DNA of 64,000 nt from Phytohabitans suffuscus (GTDB lineage Bacteria; Actinomycetota; Actinomycetes; Mycobacteriales; Micromonosporaceae), in the NCBI RefSeq assembly GCF_011764565.1, contig NZ_AP022871.1, positions 8,556,320 through 8,620,319 of the forward strand. Direction: 5' to 3'. Shown here piece by piece: positions 8,457 to 18,190 of the stretch. Position numbers and translations under genes: made by a program. The number at the start of each line of letters is the position of its first letter. Position 1 is the stretch's first letter. The notes under the pieces are model-generated. The model ran no database searches. It was given only the letters and a program-made list of their open reading frames with translations, and was not told the DNA's origin.

Positions 8457-8608
8457 GGGCCGTGGCCCGGATCCGCGCGGACGTGGCAGCGGAGGACGGG
8501 GAACTCGGCGAGCGCGAGCGAGCCGCCGGCCGCAGCGGTGCCCGCGGGAGCATACGGTCCGCGGCTGACACGGACCGGGGCCACGGCAGCAGAGGACCGG
8601 ACGGTCCG

Positions 8609-9362
8609 CTAGGCGGGCGCGTGCAGCTGGGGGACCGCGGCCAGCAGCTCGCGGGTGTACGGGTGGCGGGGTGCGGCGAGCACCTCGTCGACCGGGCCGG
8701 TCTCGACGATCACGCCGTCGCGCATCACCGCGATGTCGTCGCTGATGTAGCGGACGACGGCGAGGTTGTGGGAGATGAACAGCATCGAGAAGCGTTCGGC
8801 GGCGAGGATGCCGCGCAGCACGTTGAGCACCTGGGCCTGCACCGACACGTCGAGCGCGGAGGTGATCTCGTCGGCGATGAGCACGCCGGGGCGGGCGGCG
8901 AGGGCGCGGGCGATCGCGACGCGCTGGCGCTGGCCGCCGGAGAGGCGGCGGGCAGGCGCTGGGCCAGGTCCGGGGAGAGTGACACCAGCTCCAGCAGGCG
9001 GGTGACCTCGGCGGCGCGCTCGCGGGCCGGTAGCTCGCCGAGCGCCTCCAGGCCCTCGCGGATGATGCCGCCCACGGACATGCGCGGGTTGAGCGACCCG
9101 AACGGGTCCTGGAAGATCATCTGCACCCGGCGGGCCCGGTCCCGGGCGGAGAGCCGGCGGACCTCCTGGCCGCCGGCCGTGATGGTGCCGGCGTGCACGG
9201 GGCCAGGCCGAGCACCGCGCGGGCGATCGTCGACTTGCCCGACCCGGACTCGCCGACCAGGCCCAGCACCCGCCCGTCGACCACGTCCAGGTCCACGCCG
9301 TCCACGACGGTCCGCCCTCCATACCGGACGGTCAGGCCGCGCACGACAAGACCACCGCTCAC
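8609..9362 (-). CDS. Peptide/nickel-type ABC transporter ATP-binding protein (DppF-like), two apparent frameshifts
   Basis: The second ATPase of a peptide-type importer, about 250 residues when two one-base gaps are closed (GGGG at 9199-9202 and near 8948). It has Walker A GLVGESGSGKSTIARAVLGL, a Q-loop region VQMIFQDPFGSLNPRMSVGG, signature LSGGQRQRVAIARALAARPG with Walker B VLIADEITSALDVSVQ, and ends HPYTRELLAAVPQ. The GTG start overlaps the preceding stop (GTGA). It powers uptake with the DppC-D fusion and is last in the transporter operon. Because both gaps sit in short G/C runs like many others in the window, I regard the gene as probably intact. Confidence 0.82.
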
Positions 9363-11226
9363 AGTGGACCTCCCTGTGGGTGCCAGCAGGCCGCCAGGTG
9401 GCCGTCGGCCATCGGGGCCAGCGGGGCATCTCGGCGCACCGGTCGGTGGCGAAGGCGCACCGGCTCGCGAACGGGCAGCCGGCCGGCAGGTCGTCCAGCG
9501 ACGGCGGGCGGCCGGGGATCGTGGCCAGGTCGGTGGAGCGGTCGGTGGCCATGTCCGGCACCGACGCGATCAGCGCCCGCGTGTACGGGTGGACGGCCGC
9601 GCGCAGCAGGCTCGCCACCGGAAGGTCCTCGACGACCACGCCGGCGTACATGACGACGACCCGCTCGCAGACGTTGGCGATGACCGAGATGTCGTGCGAG
9701 ATGAGCAGGATCGCCGCGCCCGCGTCCCGGTTGATGGCCAGCAGCAGGTCGAGGATCTGCCGCTGCACGGTCACGTCGAGGGCGGTGGTGGGCTCGTCGG
9801 CGATGATGAGGCGGGGCGTCTCCATGAGCCCCATCGCGATCATCGCGCGCTGCCGCATGCCGCCGGAGAACTCGTGCGGGTACTGGCGCAGCCGGTGGCC
9901 GGCCTCGGCGATGCCCACCTCGGCCAGCCGGTCGGCGGCGCGGGCGCGGGCCTCCGGACGGGACAGTCCGGAGTGGACCCGGGACACCTCGGCGAGCTGG
10001 GCGCCGATCCGCATGGCGGGGTTGAGGCTGCTCATCGGGTTCTGGAAGACCATCGCCAGGTTGGTACCGAGGAAGCGGCGGCGGGCGGCGGGGGCCATCG
10101 TGGACAGTTCGGTGCCCAGGAAGCTCAGCCGGTCGGCGGTGACCACGGCCGGGTGCTCGACGAGCTGCGCGATCGCCATCACGCTGACGCTCTTGCCGGA
10201 GCCGGACTCCCCCACGATCCCGACCCGCTCGCCGGCCGCCACCCGCAGCGACACGCCCCGCACCGCGGGCAGCTCGCCGTTCTCGGAGGGGAAGCCGACC
10301 CGGAGATCGCGCACATCCAGCAAGAAGTCAGATGGGGACGCCGACGGCGCGCGACGGCGGCGGCGGGCCATCGCCCGCGCGACCCGGCCGAAGCGGCGGC
10401 TCGACTGGTTGTCGCCGAACGCGCCGGCGACCACCTCGCCGAGGAGGCTGAAGACGATGCCGGAGACGGCGATCAGCGCGCCCGGCCCGATCGCCGCCAT
10501 CGGGCTCGTGTAGATGGCCTTCAGGCCGGTGCTGAGCAGGCCGCCCCAGTCGTACTGCGGGGGCCGCGCGCCGAGCCCGAGGAAGCTGAGGGCGGAGATG
10601 CCGAGCAGCGAGGTGCCGACCGAGGTGGTGGCGGTGATGATGAGCGGCTCGGCGACGTTGGCCAGCACGTGCCGGCCGACGAGCCTGCGCAGCGGTACGC
10701 CCATCGTGCGGGCGGCGGCGACGTAGTCGAGCGAGACGACCGAGGCGGTGAGGGTCTGGGTGAGCCGGGCGAACATCGGTGCCAGCGCGATGCCGACGCC
10801 GAGGATCGCGCCCGGCACGCCGATCCCGATGACGGTGCCGACGAACATCGCGGTGAGCAGCGCGGGGAACGCGATCGCCACGTTGACCACCGACTGGAAG
10901 GCGCTGGTCAGCCGCGGCCCGAACATGGCGGCGAGCAGCCCGGTCGGCACGCCGAGGACGATCGCGATGGCGCTGGCCGCGACCGCGCTGAGCAGCGAGA
11001 GCCGGGTGGCCACGAGGCTGCGGGCGAACATGTCGCGGCCCAGCTCGTCGGTGCCGAACCAGTGCTCCCCGCTCGGCGGCTGCCACGCCTTGGCCACGTC
11101 GATCGCGCCGGCCCGGCCCGACCAGACGATCGGGCCGACGATCGCGAGCAGGACGAGCAGGACCAGCAGTACGGCGGCGACGCTGCCGGTGACGGTGGAG
11201 AAGACGGTACGCAGCTGCCGGCGCAT
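9359..11226 (-). CDS. Fused permease/ATPase (DppC-DppD) of a peptide-type ABC importer, one apparent frameshift
   Basis: A ~622-residue fusion. Residues ~1-290 are a DppC-type permease: N-terminal helix VAAVLLVLLVLLAIVGPIVW, the FGTDELGRDMFARSL motif, and a helical core ending near FGDNQSSRRFGRV. Residues ~300-622 are a DppD-type ATPase: Walker A VGIVGESGSGKS, signature EFSGGMRQRAMIAMGL, Walker B LIIADEPTTALDVTVQ, and the C-terminal Cys-containing oligopeptide-transporter tail (GCPFASRCAFATDRC). One extra G in GGGG at 9423-9426 restores the tail ending ...ACWHPQGGPL. Permease/ATPase fusions of this kind are known in actinobacteria. It starts three bases after dppB ends. Confidence 0.88.
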
Positions 11227-11229
11227 CGC

Positions 11230-12255
11230 TCAGCCCCCCTGCCGCTTGGAGCGCGGGTCGAGCGCGCCGAGCGCGACGTCGATCAGCAGGTTGAGGACGA
11301 GCACCGCGCTGGCCAGCAGCACCATGATGGTCTGCACGACCGGGTAGTCGCGGGTGATCAGCGCCTGCACGAGCGCGGTGCCGAGGCCGGGGATCGCGAA
11401 GACGTTCTCCACGACGATCGTGCCGGTCACCACGGTGCCCAGCTGCAGGCCGCCCAGGGTCAGCGCGGCGGTCAGCAGGTTGGGCAGGCCGTGCCGCAGG
11501 TACACGCGGGCCGCCGGCAGCCGTTTCGCGCGGGCCACCAGCATGTAGTCCTGGTCGAGTACCACGGCGGTGGAGGAGCGCACGACGCGCATCATGGTGG
11601 CCGCGGAGCCCAGCGTGATCGCGAGCGTGGGCAGGACGAAGGAGTCGGCGCCGGAGGCGCCGGCCACCGGGAAGACCGTGAACGTCACCGCGAACAGGAA
11701 GACGAGCCCGACCGCGACGAGGAAGTCGGGCAGCGCGGCCGCGACGCCGGTGGCCATGGTGAAGCCGGTCTTGAGCATCGGGCGCCGGCCGCGGTGGGTG
11801 GCGACGCCGACGAGCAGTCCGCCGAGGATCGACAGGACCGAGGTGGCCAGCAGCGAGAGCACCACGATCGTGGCGGTGTTGGCGATCCGGGCCTCGACGA
11901 GCAGGCTCACCGGCTGCTGGCTGAGCAGCGAGTCGCCGAAGTCGCCGGTGAGCATCCGGCCCCAGTAGTCGAGGTACTGCGCCACGAGCGGCTGGTCGAG
12001 CCCGAGCTGCTGGCGGCGTTCCTCGACCAGGCTGGCCGGCGCGTCCGGCCCGAGGGCCAGCCGCACCGGGTCGCCGGGGATGAACTGGATCATCAGGAAC
12101 GTCAGCGTGAGCACCGCCCAGATCGAGATGACCAGGCGCAGCAGCTTCCAGCCGGCGGACCGTACCCAGGCCGGGGCCCTCCGGCCCCGGGCCGGCCGGA
12201 GGCGCGGGCCGGCGGAGGCCGGGCTCTCGCCGACCTCCGCCGTGCTCGTCGTCAC
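11230..12255 (-). CDS. Peptide-type ABC importer permease (DppB-like)
   Basis: A 341-residue inner-membrane permease. After a 40-residue polar N-terminus comes the first helix (LLRLVISIWAVLTLTFLMIQ), FIPGDPVRLALGP typical of DppB, several further helices, and the coupling region LVARAKRLPAARVYLRHGLP, ending DVALGALDPRSKRQGG. The GTG start overlaps the stop of the binding-protein gene (GTGA). It pairs with the DppC part of the downstream fusion to form the channel. Confidence 0.9.
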   Translation of the reverse strand: MTTSTAEVGESPASAGPRLRPARGRRAPAWVRSAGWKLLRLVISIWAVLTLTFLMIQFIPGDPVRLALGPDAPASLVEERRQQLGLDQPLVAQYLDYWGRMLTGDFGDSLLSQQPVSLLVEARIANTATIVVLSLLATSVLSILGGLLVGVATHRGRRPMLKTGFTMATGVAAALPDFLVAVGLVFLFAVTFTVFPVAGASGADSFVLPTLAITLGSAATMMRVVRSSTAVVLDQDYMLVARAKRLPAARVYLRHGLPNLLTAALTLGGLQLGTVVTGTIVVENVFAIPGLGTALVQALITRDYPVVQTIMVLLASAVLVLNLLIDVALGALDPRSKRQGG

Positions 12256-13841
12256 TTCGGCTGCAGGAGCCGGACGCTCTCGGCGATCGGCCGGCCGCCG
12301 AGCGTGTCCATCACCGCGTTCTTGACCACCCAGTTGGTCGGCCAGCTGGCGATCGGGATCATGTCCGCCTCCTCGAAGAGGGACCTCGACGCCGCGGTCC
12401 AGCTCTGGCAGGCCGCTTCCTGGGTGGTCGCGGTCCGCGCGGCGGTGACCGCGTCGGTGTACGTCTTGTTCTGCACGTGCCCCGCGTTGGTGCCGTCCGG
12501 CGGGAACGGTCCCGCGAGCAGCCCGATCAGCGTAGACGGGAACGGGTTGCTGAACTGTTGCAGCATCACGTCGTAGTCGCCGGTGGTGAAGACCCGCTGG
12601 GTGTAGTCCGCCTGGGCGAACGGGGTGATCGTGGCCTTCGCGCCGATCTTGCCGAACGCGTCCGCCATCAGCTCCGCCGCCGCGGCCGCGCCCGGCGTCG
12701 CGGTGCTGTAGCCGAGGTTGAACGCGAGCTGCTTGCCGCCCTTGGTCATCACCCCGTCGCCGCCCTTGCTCCAGCCGTCGGCGGTCAGCGTCGACTCGGC
12801 GCCGGTCGCGTCGAACGCGGGGATCGATGAGGCGGCCGCGGAGTCGTCGCAGATCTGCGGCTGCGCGGCCGACACGCTGGTACCGGCCTCGGGCAGCAGT
12901 CCCTGGGTGACCACCTTGGCCACCGCGCCCCGGTCGAGCGCCTGGGTGAGCGCCACGCGGACCGCCTTGTCCGCGGTGATCCGCCCCTGCTGGTGGTTGA
13001 ACGAGATCACCACCCCGCCGCTCACATACGTCTTCTCGCTGGCGCCGGCCCCGGTCAGGCGCGCGCGGTCCTGGCCGTTGACGACCGCCGCGTTGATCGC
13101 GCCGGAGAGCAGCAGGTTGGCCGCCGTCGACTCGCTGTCGACGATCTTCATGACCACCTGGTCGGGCACGCCGGCCGCGTCGCCGCCGGGGAAGCCCGGC
13201 CGCTTGGTCATCACGTACTCGCTGTTGGGGGTCGCGGTGGTCAGCACGAACGGGCCGGAGCCGCTGCTGCTCGTGGTGAGGCCGGCCGGGTTGTCGGCGC
13301 CGGCGCCGCACGCCTGGTGCATGAACGACAGCGACGGCAGCAGGTTGCTGAACGGCCCGGCGAGGGTGAGCGTGAAGGTGCCCGCCGCGTCGTCGGCCGC
13401 GAACGTGAAGTCGCGGTTGGGCAGCGTCGCGCCGATCACCGTCGAGGTGTTCTTGGGGTCCTTGACCCAGGTGAAGTTCTTGGCGATGACGCTCGGCGTG
13501 ATCTTGCTGCCGTCGGAGCAGGTCGCGTTCGCGTCCAGGGTGAAGACGGCCTTGGTGCCGTCGAAGTCCCACTTCGTGGCGAGGCCCGGCCCGATCGACC
13601 CGTCCTCCTTGCGCACCACGAGCGGCTGGTAGAGGAAGCGGAACAGCCAGTTGGCGGTCGTCGCGGTGTTGTTGAGCGGGTTGAGCGTGCCGGGGTCACC
13701 CGCGACGGCGAAGGTGAAGGTGCCGCCGCTGGCGAAGTTCCCGTTCGAGCCCGAGTCGCCGCCGTCGCTATCGGAGCAGGCCGAGGTGGCCGCCAGCGCG
13801 AGCGCGAGGCCGGCCGCGGCCAGAAGCTGTGGTCTTCTCAT
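12252..13841 (-). CDS. Extracellular solute-binding lipoprotein, family 5 (peptide type)
   Basis: A 529-residue lipoprotein. Signal peptide MRRPQLLAAAGLALALAATS ends in AC (lipobox), then a Ser/Gly/Asp spacer and an SBP_bac_5 domain (TFTFAVAGDPGTLNPLNNTA at its start). It captures the substrate outside the membrane for the DppB/DppCD/DppF importer. Good GGAGG ribosome site before the ATG. It is the first transporter gene, and its promoter region carries operator copy A (13861), so the importer should respond to the IclR protein encoded at 16275. The family binds peptides, opines, nickel complexes and glycosides; the amidohydrolase and M24 neighbours favour an amide- or peptide-like ligand. 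Confidence 0.92.
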   Translation of the reverse strand: MRRPQLLAAAGLALALAATSACSDSDGGDSGSNGNFASGGTFTFAVAGDPGTLNPLNNTATTANWLFRFLYQPLVVRKEDGSIGPGLATKWDFDGTKAVFTLDANATCSDGSKITPSVIAKNFTWVKDPKNTSTVIGATLPNRDFTFAADDAAGTFTLTLAGPFSNLLPSLSFMHQACGAGADNPAGLTTSSSGSGPFVLTTATPNSEYVMTKRPGFPGGDAAGVPDQVVMKIVDSESTAANLLLSGAINAAVVNGQDRARLTGAGASEKTYVSGGVVISFNHQQGRITADKAVRVALTQALDRGAVAKVVTQGLLPEAGTSVSAAQPQICDDSAAASSIPAFDATGAESTLTADGWSKGGDGVMTKGGKQLAFNLGYSTATPGAAAAAELMADAFGKIGAKATITPFAQADYTQRVFTTGDYDVMLQQFSNPFPSTLIGLLAGPFPPDGTNAGHVQNKTYTDAVTAARTATTQEAACQSWTAASRSLFEEADMIPIASWPTNWVVKNAVMDTLGGRPIAESVRLLQPK

Positions 13842-13860
13842 TGAGAGGCCTCCGGGAGAG

Positions 13861-13888
13861 TGTTGCGTTGAGCGCTATGCTATTGCGC
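13861..13888. promoter_or_regulatory. Putative IclR operator A (transporter promoter)
   Basis: TGTTGCG-TTGAGCGCTAT-GC-TATTGCG, on the plus strand, 20 bp before the ATG of the binding-protein gene. It aligns without gaps with sites B, C and D; the strongest positions are the two TTGCG boxes and the central AACGC/AGCGC-TAT. Confidence 0.7.
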
Positions 13889-13932
13889 CTCGCGGAAAAT
13901 CAAGATCCGGAATCGGAATCTTAACCAGGGAG

Positions 13933-15159
13933 TTACACAGGCTGCCCGGACGGCGAGGGCCGGCGGCGGACCAGCTTTCCCTTCCGGTACACGCGAAGGA
14001 TGTTCTCCGGGTAGGCGGCGAAGTCCAGCGGGTCGCCGGAGACGACGACAAGGTCGGCCTGCCTGCCGTCGGCGATCGTGCCGACCCGGTCGTCGACGCC
14101 GAGCAGCTCGGCGGCGGACCGGGTGGCCGCCTCCAGCACGCGCAGGGGCGCCAGCCCGCCCTCGGCCATCAGCCGCAGCTCGACGAGGTTGCGGCCGTGC
14201 ATCTCGGCGGCCGCGTCGGAGCCCATCGCGATCCGCACGCCCGCGTCGACCGCCCGCTTGAACGAGTCGGCGCGCATCGCGTGGTTGGCCCGCGCCTTCT
14301 CGGCGATGCCCGGCGCGACCGCCGCGCCCTGGTCGATCCGGTCGACGATGAACTGGCTGACCCCGAGCGTGGGCACCAGCCAGGTGCCCCGCTCCAGCAT
14401 CAGCGCGATGGCCTCGTCGTCGAGGTCGGTGCCGTGCTCGACCGAGCGCACGCCGGCCCGGACCGCGGCCTTGATGCCGGCCGCGCCGTGCGCGTGGGCC
14501 ATCGCCGGTACGTCGACGCGGGCCGCCTCGCTCACGATCGCGTCGAGCTCCTCCTGGGTGAAGTGGGCGTGCGCGGGGTTGTCGCGGGGCGAGAAGACAC
14601 CGCCGGAGGTGTTCACCTTGATGAAGTTGGCACCGTTGCGGATCAGCTCGCGGACCCGCTTGCGGGCCTCGTCCGGGCCGTCGACGACGCCGGACGGGCG
14701 GCCGGGGTGTTCGAGCAGGATCTCCGGCGCGTTTCCGCTGGGCAGCCAGTGGTCGCCGTGCCCGCCGGTCTGGCTGAGCGCGATGATCGAGATGCGCAGG
14801 GCCGGGCCGTCGATCAGGCCGTCGTCGACCGCCCGCTGGATGCCCAGGTCGGCGCCGGAGGCGTCGCGCACGGTCGTGATCCCCGCGTCAAGGGTCCGGC
14901 GGAGGTTCCGTTCCGCGAGGAAGAACTGGTAAGAGAAGGGATAGCCCAGGTTGGCCACGAGGTCGAGGTCGCTGAGGCAGACGTGCACGTGCGCGTCGAC
15001 GAAGCCGGGCAGCACGGTCGTCCCGGCGAGGTCGACGGTCTCGTCCGCGTCGCCCGCGCCGAGCCGCAGCGTCTCGCCGTCGATGACCAGGTCCTGCTCA
15101 CGCAGGTCGGCGCCGGTCCCGTCAAAGATCCTGGCTCCGGTCAGAAGAGTCCTGGCCAT
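13933..15159 (-). CDS. Amidohydrolase-family metal-dependent hydrolase
   Basis: A 408-residue cytoplasmic enzyme of the amidohydrolase superfamily (imidazolonepropionase/prolidase-like, COG1228). Metal and catalytic residues are visible: LPGFVDAHVHVCLSD (HxH), the FIKVNTSGG lysine, AMAHAHG and VEHGTDL histidines, and MGSDAAAEMHG aspartate. Members hydrolyse cyclic amides, acyl-amino acids or Xaa-Pro-type dipeptides; the substrate cannot be read from sequence. ATG at 15159 with GGAGG upstream. It is transcribed divergently from the first luciferase-like gene across operator B and runs toward the transporter operon. Confidence 0.88.
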   Translation of the reverse strand: MARTLLTGARIFDGTGADLREQDLVIDGETLRLGAGDADETVDLAGTTVLPGFVDAHVHVCLSDLDLVANLGYPFSYQFFLAERNLRRTLDAGITTVRDASGADLGIQRAVDDGLIDGPALRISIIALSQTGGHGDHWLPSGNAPEILLEHPGRPSGVVDGPDEARKRVRELIRNGANFIKVNTSGGVFSPRDNPAHAHFTQEELDAIVSEAARVDVPAMAHAHGAAGIKAAVRAGVRSVEHGTDLDDEAIALMLERGTWLVPTLGVSQFIVDRIDQGAAVAPGIAEKARANHAMRADSFKRAVDAGVRIAMGSDAAAEMHGRNLVELRLMAEGGLAPLRVLEAATRSAAELLGVDDRVGTIADGRQADLVVVSGDPLDFAAYPENILRVYRKGKLVRRRPSPSGQPV

Positions 15160-15183
15160 GGCAACCTCCGCACTGGTATCTTT

Positions 15184-15210
15184 CGCGAAAGTATATCGTT
15201 GAGCGCAACA
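15184..15210. promoter_or_regulatory. Putative IclR operator B (divergent promoter)
   Basis: Read on the minus strand: TGTTGCG-CTCAACGATAT-AC-TTTCGCG. It sits between the divergent amidohydrolase and luciferase-like genes, 24 bp from the former. It is the least conserved of the four sites in its right half. Confidence 0.6.
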
Positions 15211-15237
15211 CTGTCTTTTCTCATGTAACCTTCTCAC

Positions 15238-16278
15238 ATGCCTGTGCAGAGTCGACCGTTTCGCTGGGGCGTCGCCTCGCTCGTCGAGCAGCCCATGCCG
15301 GAGCTGGCCGCGCGGGCCCGGGAGTACGAGGCGCTCGGCTTCAGCGACGTGTGGGTGCCGGACGAGCGGCTGCTGCGCAACGTGTACGTGAGCCTGGCGA
15401 CGATCGCCACCGCGACCGCGCGGGTCGGCCTCGGCCCGGCGGTCACCAACCCGTACACCCGGCACCCCGCGCACACCGCGGCCGCGATCGCCACGGTCGA
15501 CGAGCTCTCCGGCGGCCGGGCCACGCTCGCGTACGGCGCGGGCGGCGGCCTCGACGCGTACGGCATCCGGCGCGACAACCCGGTCCGCGCGCTGCGCGAG
15601 GCGGTACGGATAGCGCACCTGCTCTTCCGCGGCGAGACGGTCAGCTTCGAGGGCGAGGTCTTCTCGTTGCGCGCCACGCAGCTCGACTTCGGGCCGCCGC
15701 GCCCGATCCCGGTCTACCTGGCCGCGCGCGGGCCCCGGATCCTGCGGCTGGCCGGCGAGGTGGCGGACGGCGCGATCATCGGCGGGTTCGCCGAGCCGGG
15801 CGGCCTGCGGTACGCGCTCGACATGGTCGGCCGCGGGATCGAACGGGCCGGCCGCCGCGCGGACGACGTCGACGTGATGTCGTGGCTGTACGTCTCGGTC
15901 GACGACGACCCGGCCGCCGCCCGCACCGCGGTCAGCAAGATCGTGCTCGCCTCGCTGATCACCAGCCGGCCGATCCTGGACCGCATCGGGATCGCGCTTC
16001 CGGCGTCGCTGCGCGAGCACCTGGACGCGCGCGGCTGGCGGTACCCGACCGAGACGCCCGAGGAGGCGGCCCGGCTGCTGCCCGACCACATCGTCGACGC
16101 GTTCGCCGTGCACGGCACGCCCGAAAGAGTGCGCGAACGGCTGCGGGCGATCCGCGACTGCGGCGTGGATCATGTGTCGTTCGTGCTGTTTCCGCCCAAG
16201 GGCACATCGACCGCCACGCTCGCCCGCCGGATCGCGCAGGATGTAGTGTCTCCGCTGTCGCCGGGGGTGACGGCGTGA
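15238..16278 (+). CDS. LLM-class flavin/F420-dependent oxidoreductase (Mer-like)
   Basis: A 346-residue luciferase-like TIM-barrel protein. Family marks include the N-terminal strand FRWGVASLVEQ, LGFSDVWVPDE, the TARVGLGPAVTNPYTRHP segment typical of F420-dependent methylene-H4MPT-reductase-like members, and LSGGRATLAYGAGGG. Such enzymes oxidise or oxygenate cofactor-bound substrates; F420 use is likely but not proven. No ribosome site precedes the ATG and a TAACCT box lies six bases upstream, so the transcript may be leaderless. Its stop overlaps the GTG start of the IclR gene, so enzyme and regulator are coupled. Confidence 0.87.
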   Translation: MPVQSRPFRWGVASLVEQPMPELAARAREYEALGFSDVWVPDERLLRNVYVSLATIATATARVGLGPAVTNPYTRHPAHTAAAIATVDELSGGRATLAYGAGGGLDAYGIRRDNPVRALREAVRIAHLLFRGETVSFEGEVFSLRATQLDFGPPRPIPVYLAARGPRILRLAGEVADGAIIGGFAEPGGLRYALDMVGRGIERAGRRADDVDVMSWLYVSVDDDPAAARTAVSKIVLASLITSRPILDRIGIALPASLREHLDARGWRYPTETPEEAARLLPDHIVDAFAVHGTPERVRERLRAIRDCGVDHVSFVLFPPKGTSTATLARRIAQDVVSPLSPGVTA

Positions 16279-17158
16279 ACGACGGGAGTGGGACGATGCC
16301 GAGGCGTTCGCCGGTTGGGCCGCGGGCGACCGGGACCCGCAGCGAGTCCCGGCACCCGACCATCGCGACCGAGCCGACCGGCGAGGCGCGAAACTCGACA
16401 GTGGACCGTGCGCTGCGCGTGCTGGAGGCTTTCCTGGGCGAGGAAAGCCAGATCGGCGTGCTGGAGCTCTCCCGCCAGCTCGACCTCGACAAGAGCGTGA
16501 TCCACCGGATCCTCTCCACGCTCGTCGCCCGGCGCTTCATCGAGCAGGACCCGGTGTCCCGCCGCTACCGGGTGGGGCTGCGGATCTGGGAGCTGGGCCA
16601 GCGCTACCTCGCCGGCCAGCTGCTCAAGGACGTCGCCGAGAAGGAACTGACCCGCATGATCGCCGCGCACCCGTACGCGACGGCGTATCTGGCCCAGCTC
16701 GACGGCGGCGACGTCGTGGTCATCTCCACCATCCGCGGCCCCGGCCCGATAAACCTCTACATGGACCCGGGCAGCCGCCTGATCGCCGAACACACCACGA
16801 CCGGACGCACCCTGCTGGCGTTCCTGCCGCCGGTCAAGGCCGACCAGATCGTCGCCCGGCGGCGGCAGGCGGGCGGCTCGATCCGCAGGTTCCCCGACAT
16901 CGACGAGGTGCGCGCCGACTTCGCCGCCATCCGCGAACGCGGCTACGGCGAGAGCCAGGGCCGCTACAGCCCGGGCGTCAACACCGTCGCGGTCGCGCTC
17001 ACCGACCAGGAGGGCTCGCCGATCCTCGCACTCTCCGTCGACTACCTGGGCTTCCCGAGACGGAGGGGCTGGGCCGCATCCTGCCGCGCGAGCTGCGGGA
17101 CTGCGTGCGCCGCATCGAGCGCCTGGTCCGCGCGTCGGGCGCCGAATCCGAGTCCTGA
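16275..17158 (+). CDS. IclR-family transcriptional regulator, apparent frameshift
   Basis: About 294 residues. A polar N-terminal extension is followed by the IclR winged helix (NSTVDRALRVLEAFLGE, GVLELSRQLDLDKSVIHRIL) and the effector-binding domain (KDVAEKELTRMIAAHPYATA..., SQGRYSPGVNTVAVALTDQE). The expected C-terminus (GRILPRELRDCVRRIERLV) is in another frame; one extra C in CCC at 17054-17056 restores it. The GTG at 16275 overlaps the preceding stop; an ATG at 16296 is possible. It sits at the centre of genes whose four promoter regions share a 27-bp motif, and is the obvious candidate to bind it. Confidence 0.87.
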
Positions 17159-17216
17159 GCGCCCTCGCGGGGCCGCGAGCGGTCCCGGCCCCGCGAGCCG
17201 CGAAGGAGCCGACCCC

Positions 17217-17254
17217 GAAAGATCCGAGCTGCCGCGACGTCCGCGGTGGTCCGG
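17217..17254 (+). repeat. RPT-C block, partial
   Basis: Shares GAGCTnCCGCGACGTCCGCG-GTGGTCCGG with the ~68-bp RPT-C block, then stops. It lies in the 177-bp gap between the convergent IclR and isochorismatase genes. Confidence 0.55.
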
Positions 17255-17335
17255 GAGACGAACGGGTGCTCCTGGGCCCGGTCGCCGGCCAGGGGGTGCC
17301 TGACCAGGCCGGCGACCAGGCCTGCCGGGGGACGC

Positions 17336-17947
17336 CTAGGCCGCCGCGGCGGCGCGCACGTCCTCGATCGAGACGGTCCAGCCGAAGAGCGCGCCCATCA
17401 CGTGCAGGGAGTGCTCGTGCGCGGCCGGGGAGATGTCGCCGGTCGCCTCGGCGACCACGTACGTGCGGAAGTCGCGCTGGCTGGCGTCGCGGACCGTGCT
17501 CTCCACGCAGGCGCTGGTGCCGACGCCGCCGACGAGGAGGTTCTCCACGCCCAGCGCGCGCAGGCGCTCGGCGATGTCGGTCTCCACGAACGGGCTGAAC
17601 CGGGACTTGCTCACCACCAGGTCGGTGGCGGCGGGGGCGAGCGGGGCGAAGAACTCCGCGTCCCAGGTGCCCTCGACGCAGCTGCCGATCCCGATCAGCC
17701 CCTGGTACATGGGGACCTCGGTGAGCATCCGCCAGTCGGAGAGGTCGTTCTCGTGGATGGCGCGGGTCCAGACCACCGGGACGCCGGCCTCGTGCCCGAT
17801 CCTGACCAGCTCCTCGCAGGCCGGTGCGGCCGCCCCGCAGCCGGAGACGTCGGCGCCGGCCCGCCCGAACGACCCCTCGGGGTGGCAGAAGCCGTTCTGC
17901 ATGTCGACGATGACGACCGCGGCGCGGTCGAGGGTACGGAGAGTCAC
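17336..17947 (-). CDS. Isochorismatase-like cysteine hydrolase
   Basis: A 203-residue cytoplasmic hydrolase. The D-K-C triad is visible: Asp15 in VVIVDMQNGF, Lys114 in VVSKSRFSPF and Cys147 in GVGTSACVESTVRDA. The Cys places it with amidohydrolysing members such as N-carbamoylsarcosine amidase and the ureidoacrylate hydrolase RutB rather than with true isochorismatases. The GTG start is preceded six bases upstream by a TATGCT box, consistent with a leaderless transcript. Operator C lies just upstream. With the nearby LLM and RidA proteins it forms the same trio of families as RutA/RutB/RutC. Confidence 0.9.
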   Translation of the reverse strand: MTLRTLDRAAVVIVDMQNGFCHPEGSFGRAGADVSGCGAAAPACEELVRIGHEAGVPVVWTRAIHENDLSDWRMLTEVPMYQGLIGIGSCVEGTWDAEFFAPLAPAATDLVVSKSRFSPFVETDIAERLRALGVENLLVGGVGTSACVESTVRDASQRDFRTYVVAEATGDISPAAHEHSLHVMGALFGWTVSIEDVRAAAAA

Positions 17948-17970
17948 CCCACCAGCATAGCCATTCCAGA

Positions 17971-17997
17971 CGCAACACGATAGCGTTCAGCGCAACA
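17971..17997. promoter_or_regulatory. Putative IclR operator C (isochorismatase promoter)
   Basis: On the minus strand: TGTTGCG-CTGAACGCTAT-CG-TGTTGCG. It is the best match to the consensus and lies 23 bp before the GTG start of the isochorismatase-like gene, just upstream of its probable -10 box. Confidence 0.7.
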
Positions 17998-18190
17998 TGG
18001 ACGCGAACTCGCAGGCCGGGGTCCCCCGCGACGCCGACGAGGGCCCCGGTACCGGGGCGCCCGCCCATGGTCCCGCGGACACCGCCGTCGCGGAAGACCG
18101 GATCAGCCGGACCCACCCGCCGGGCCACCCCACCGGACCGCGGCAGACGGGCACGGCGGGCGGGCGCGGGCCAGGGCCCGCGCGGCGCCC

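Noticed and set aside
9359..11226. The permease/ATPase fusion as an artefact of a lost stop codon
   Set aside because: The junction is in frame with no conserved separate stop or start lost, and this fusion is a known architecture in actinobacteria.
9193..12576. A 1,127-residue plus-strand open frame opposite the transporter genes
   Set aside because: It is antisense to a conserved four-gene operon, is full of Arg/Gly/Asp runs typical of GC-rich shadow frames, and has no recognisable domain.
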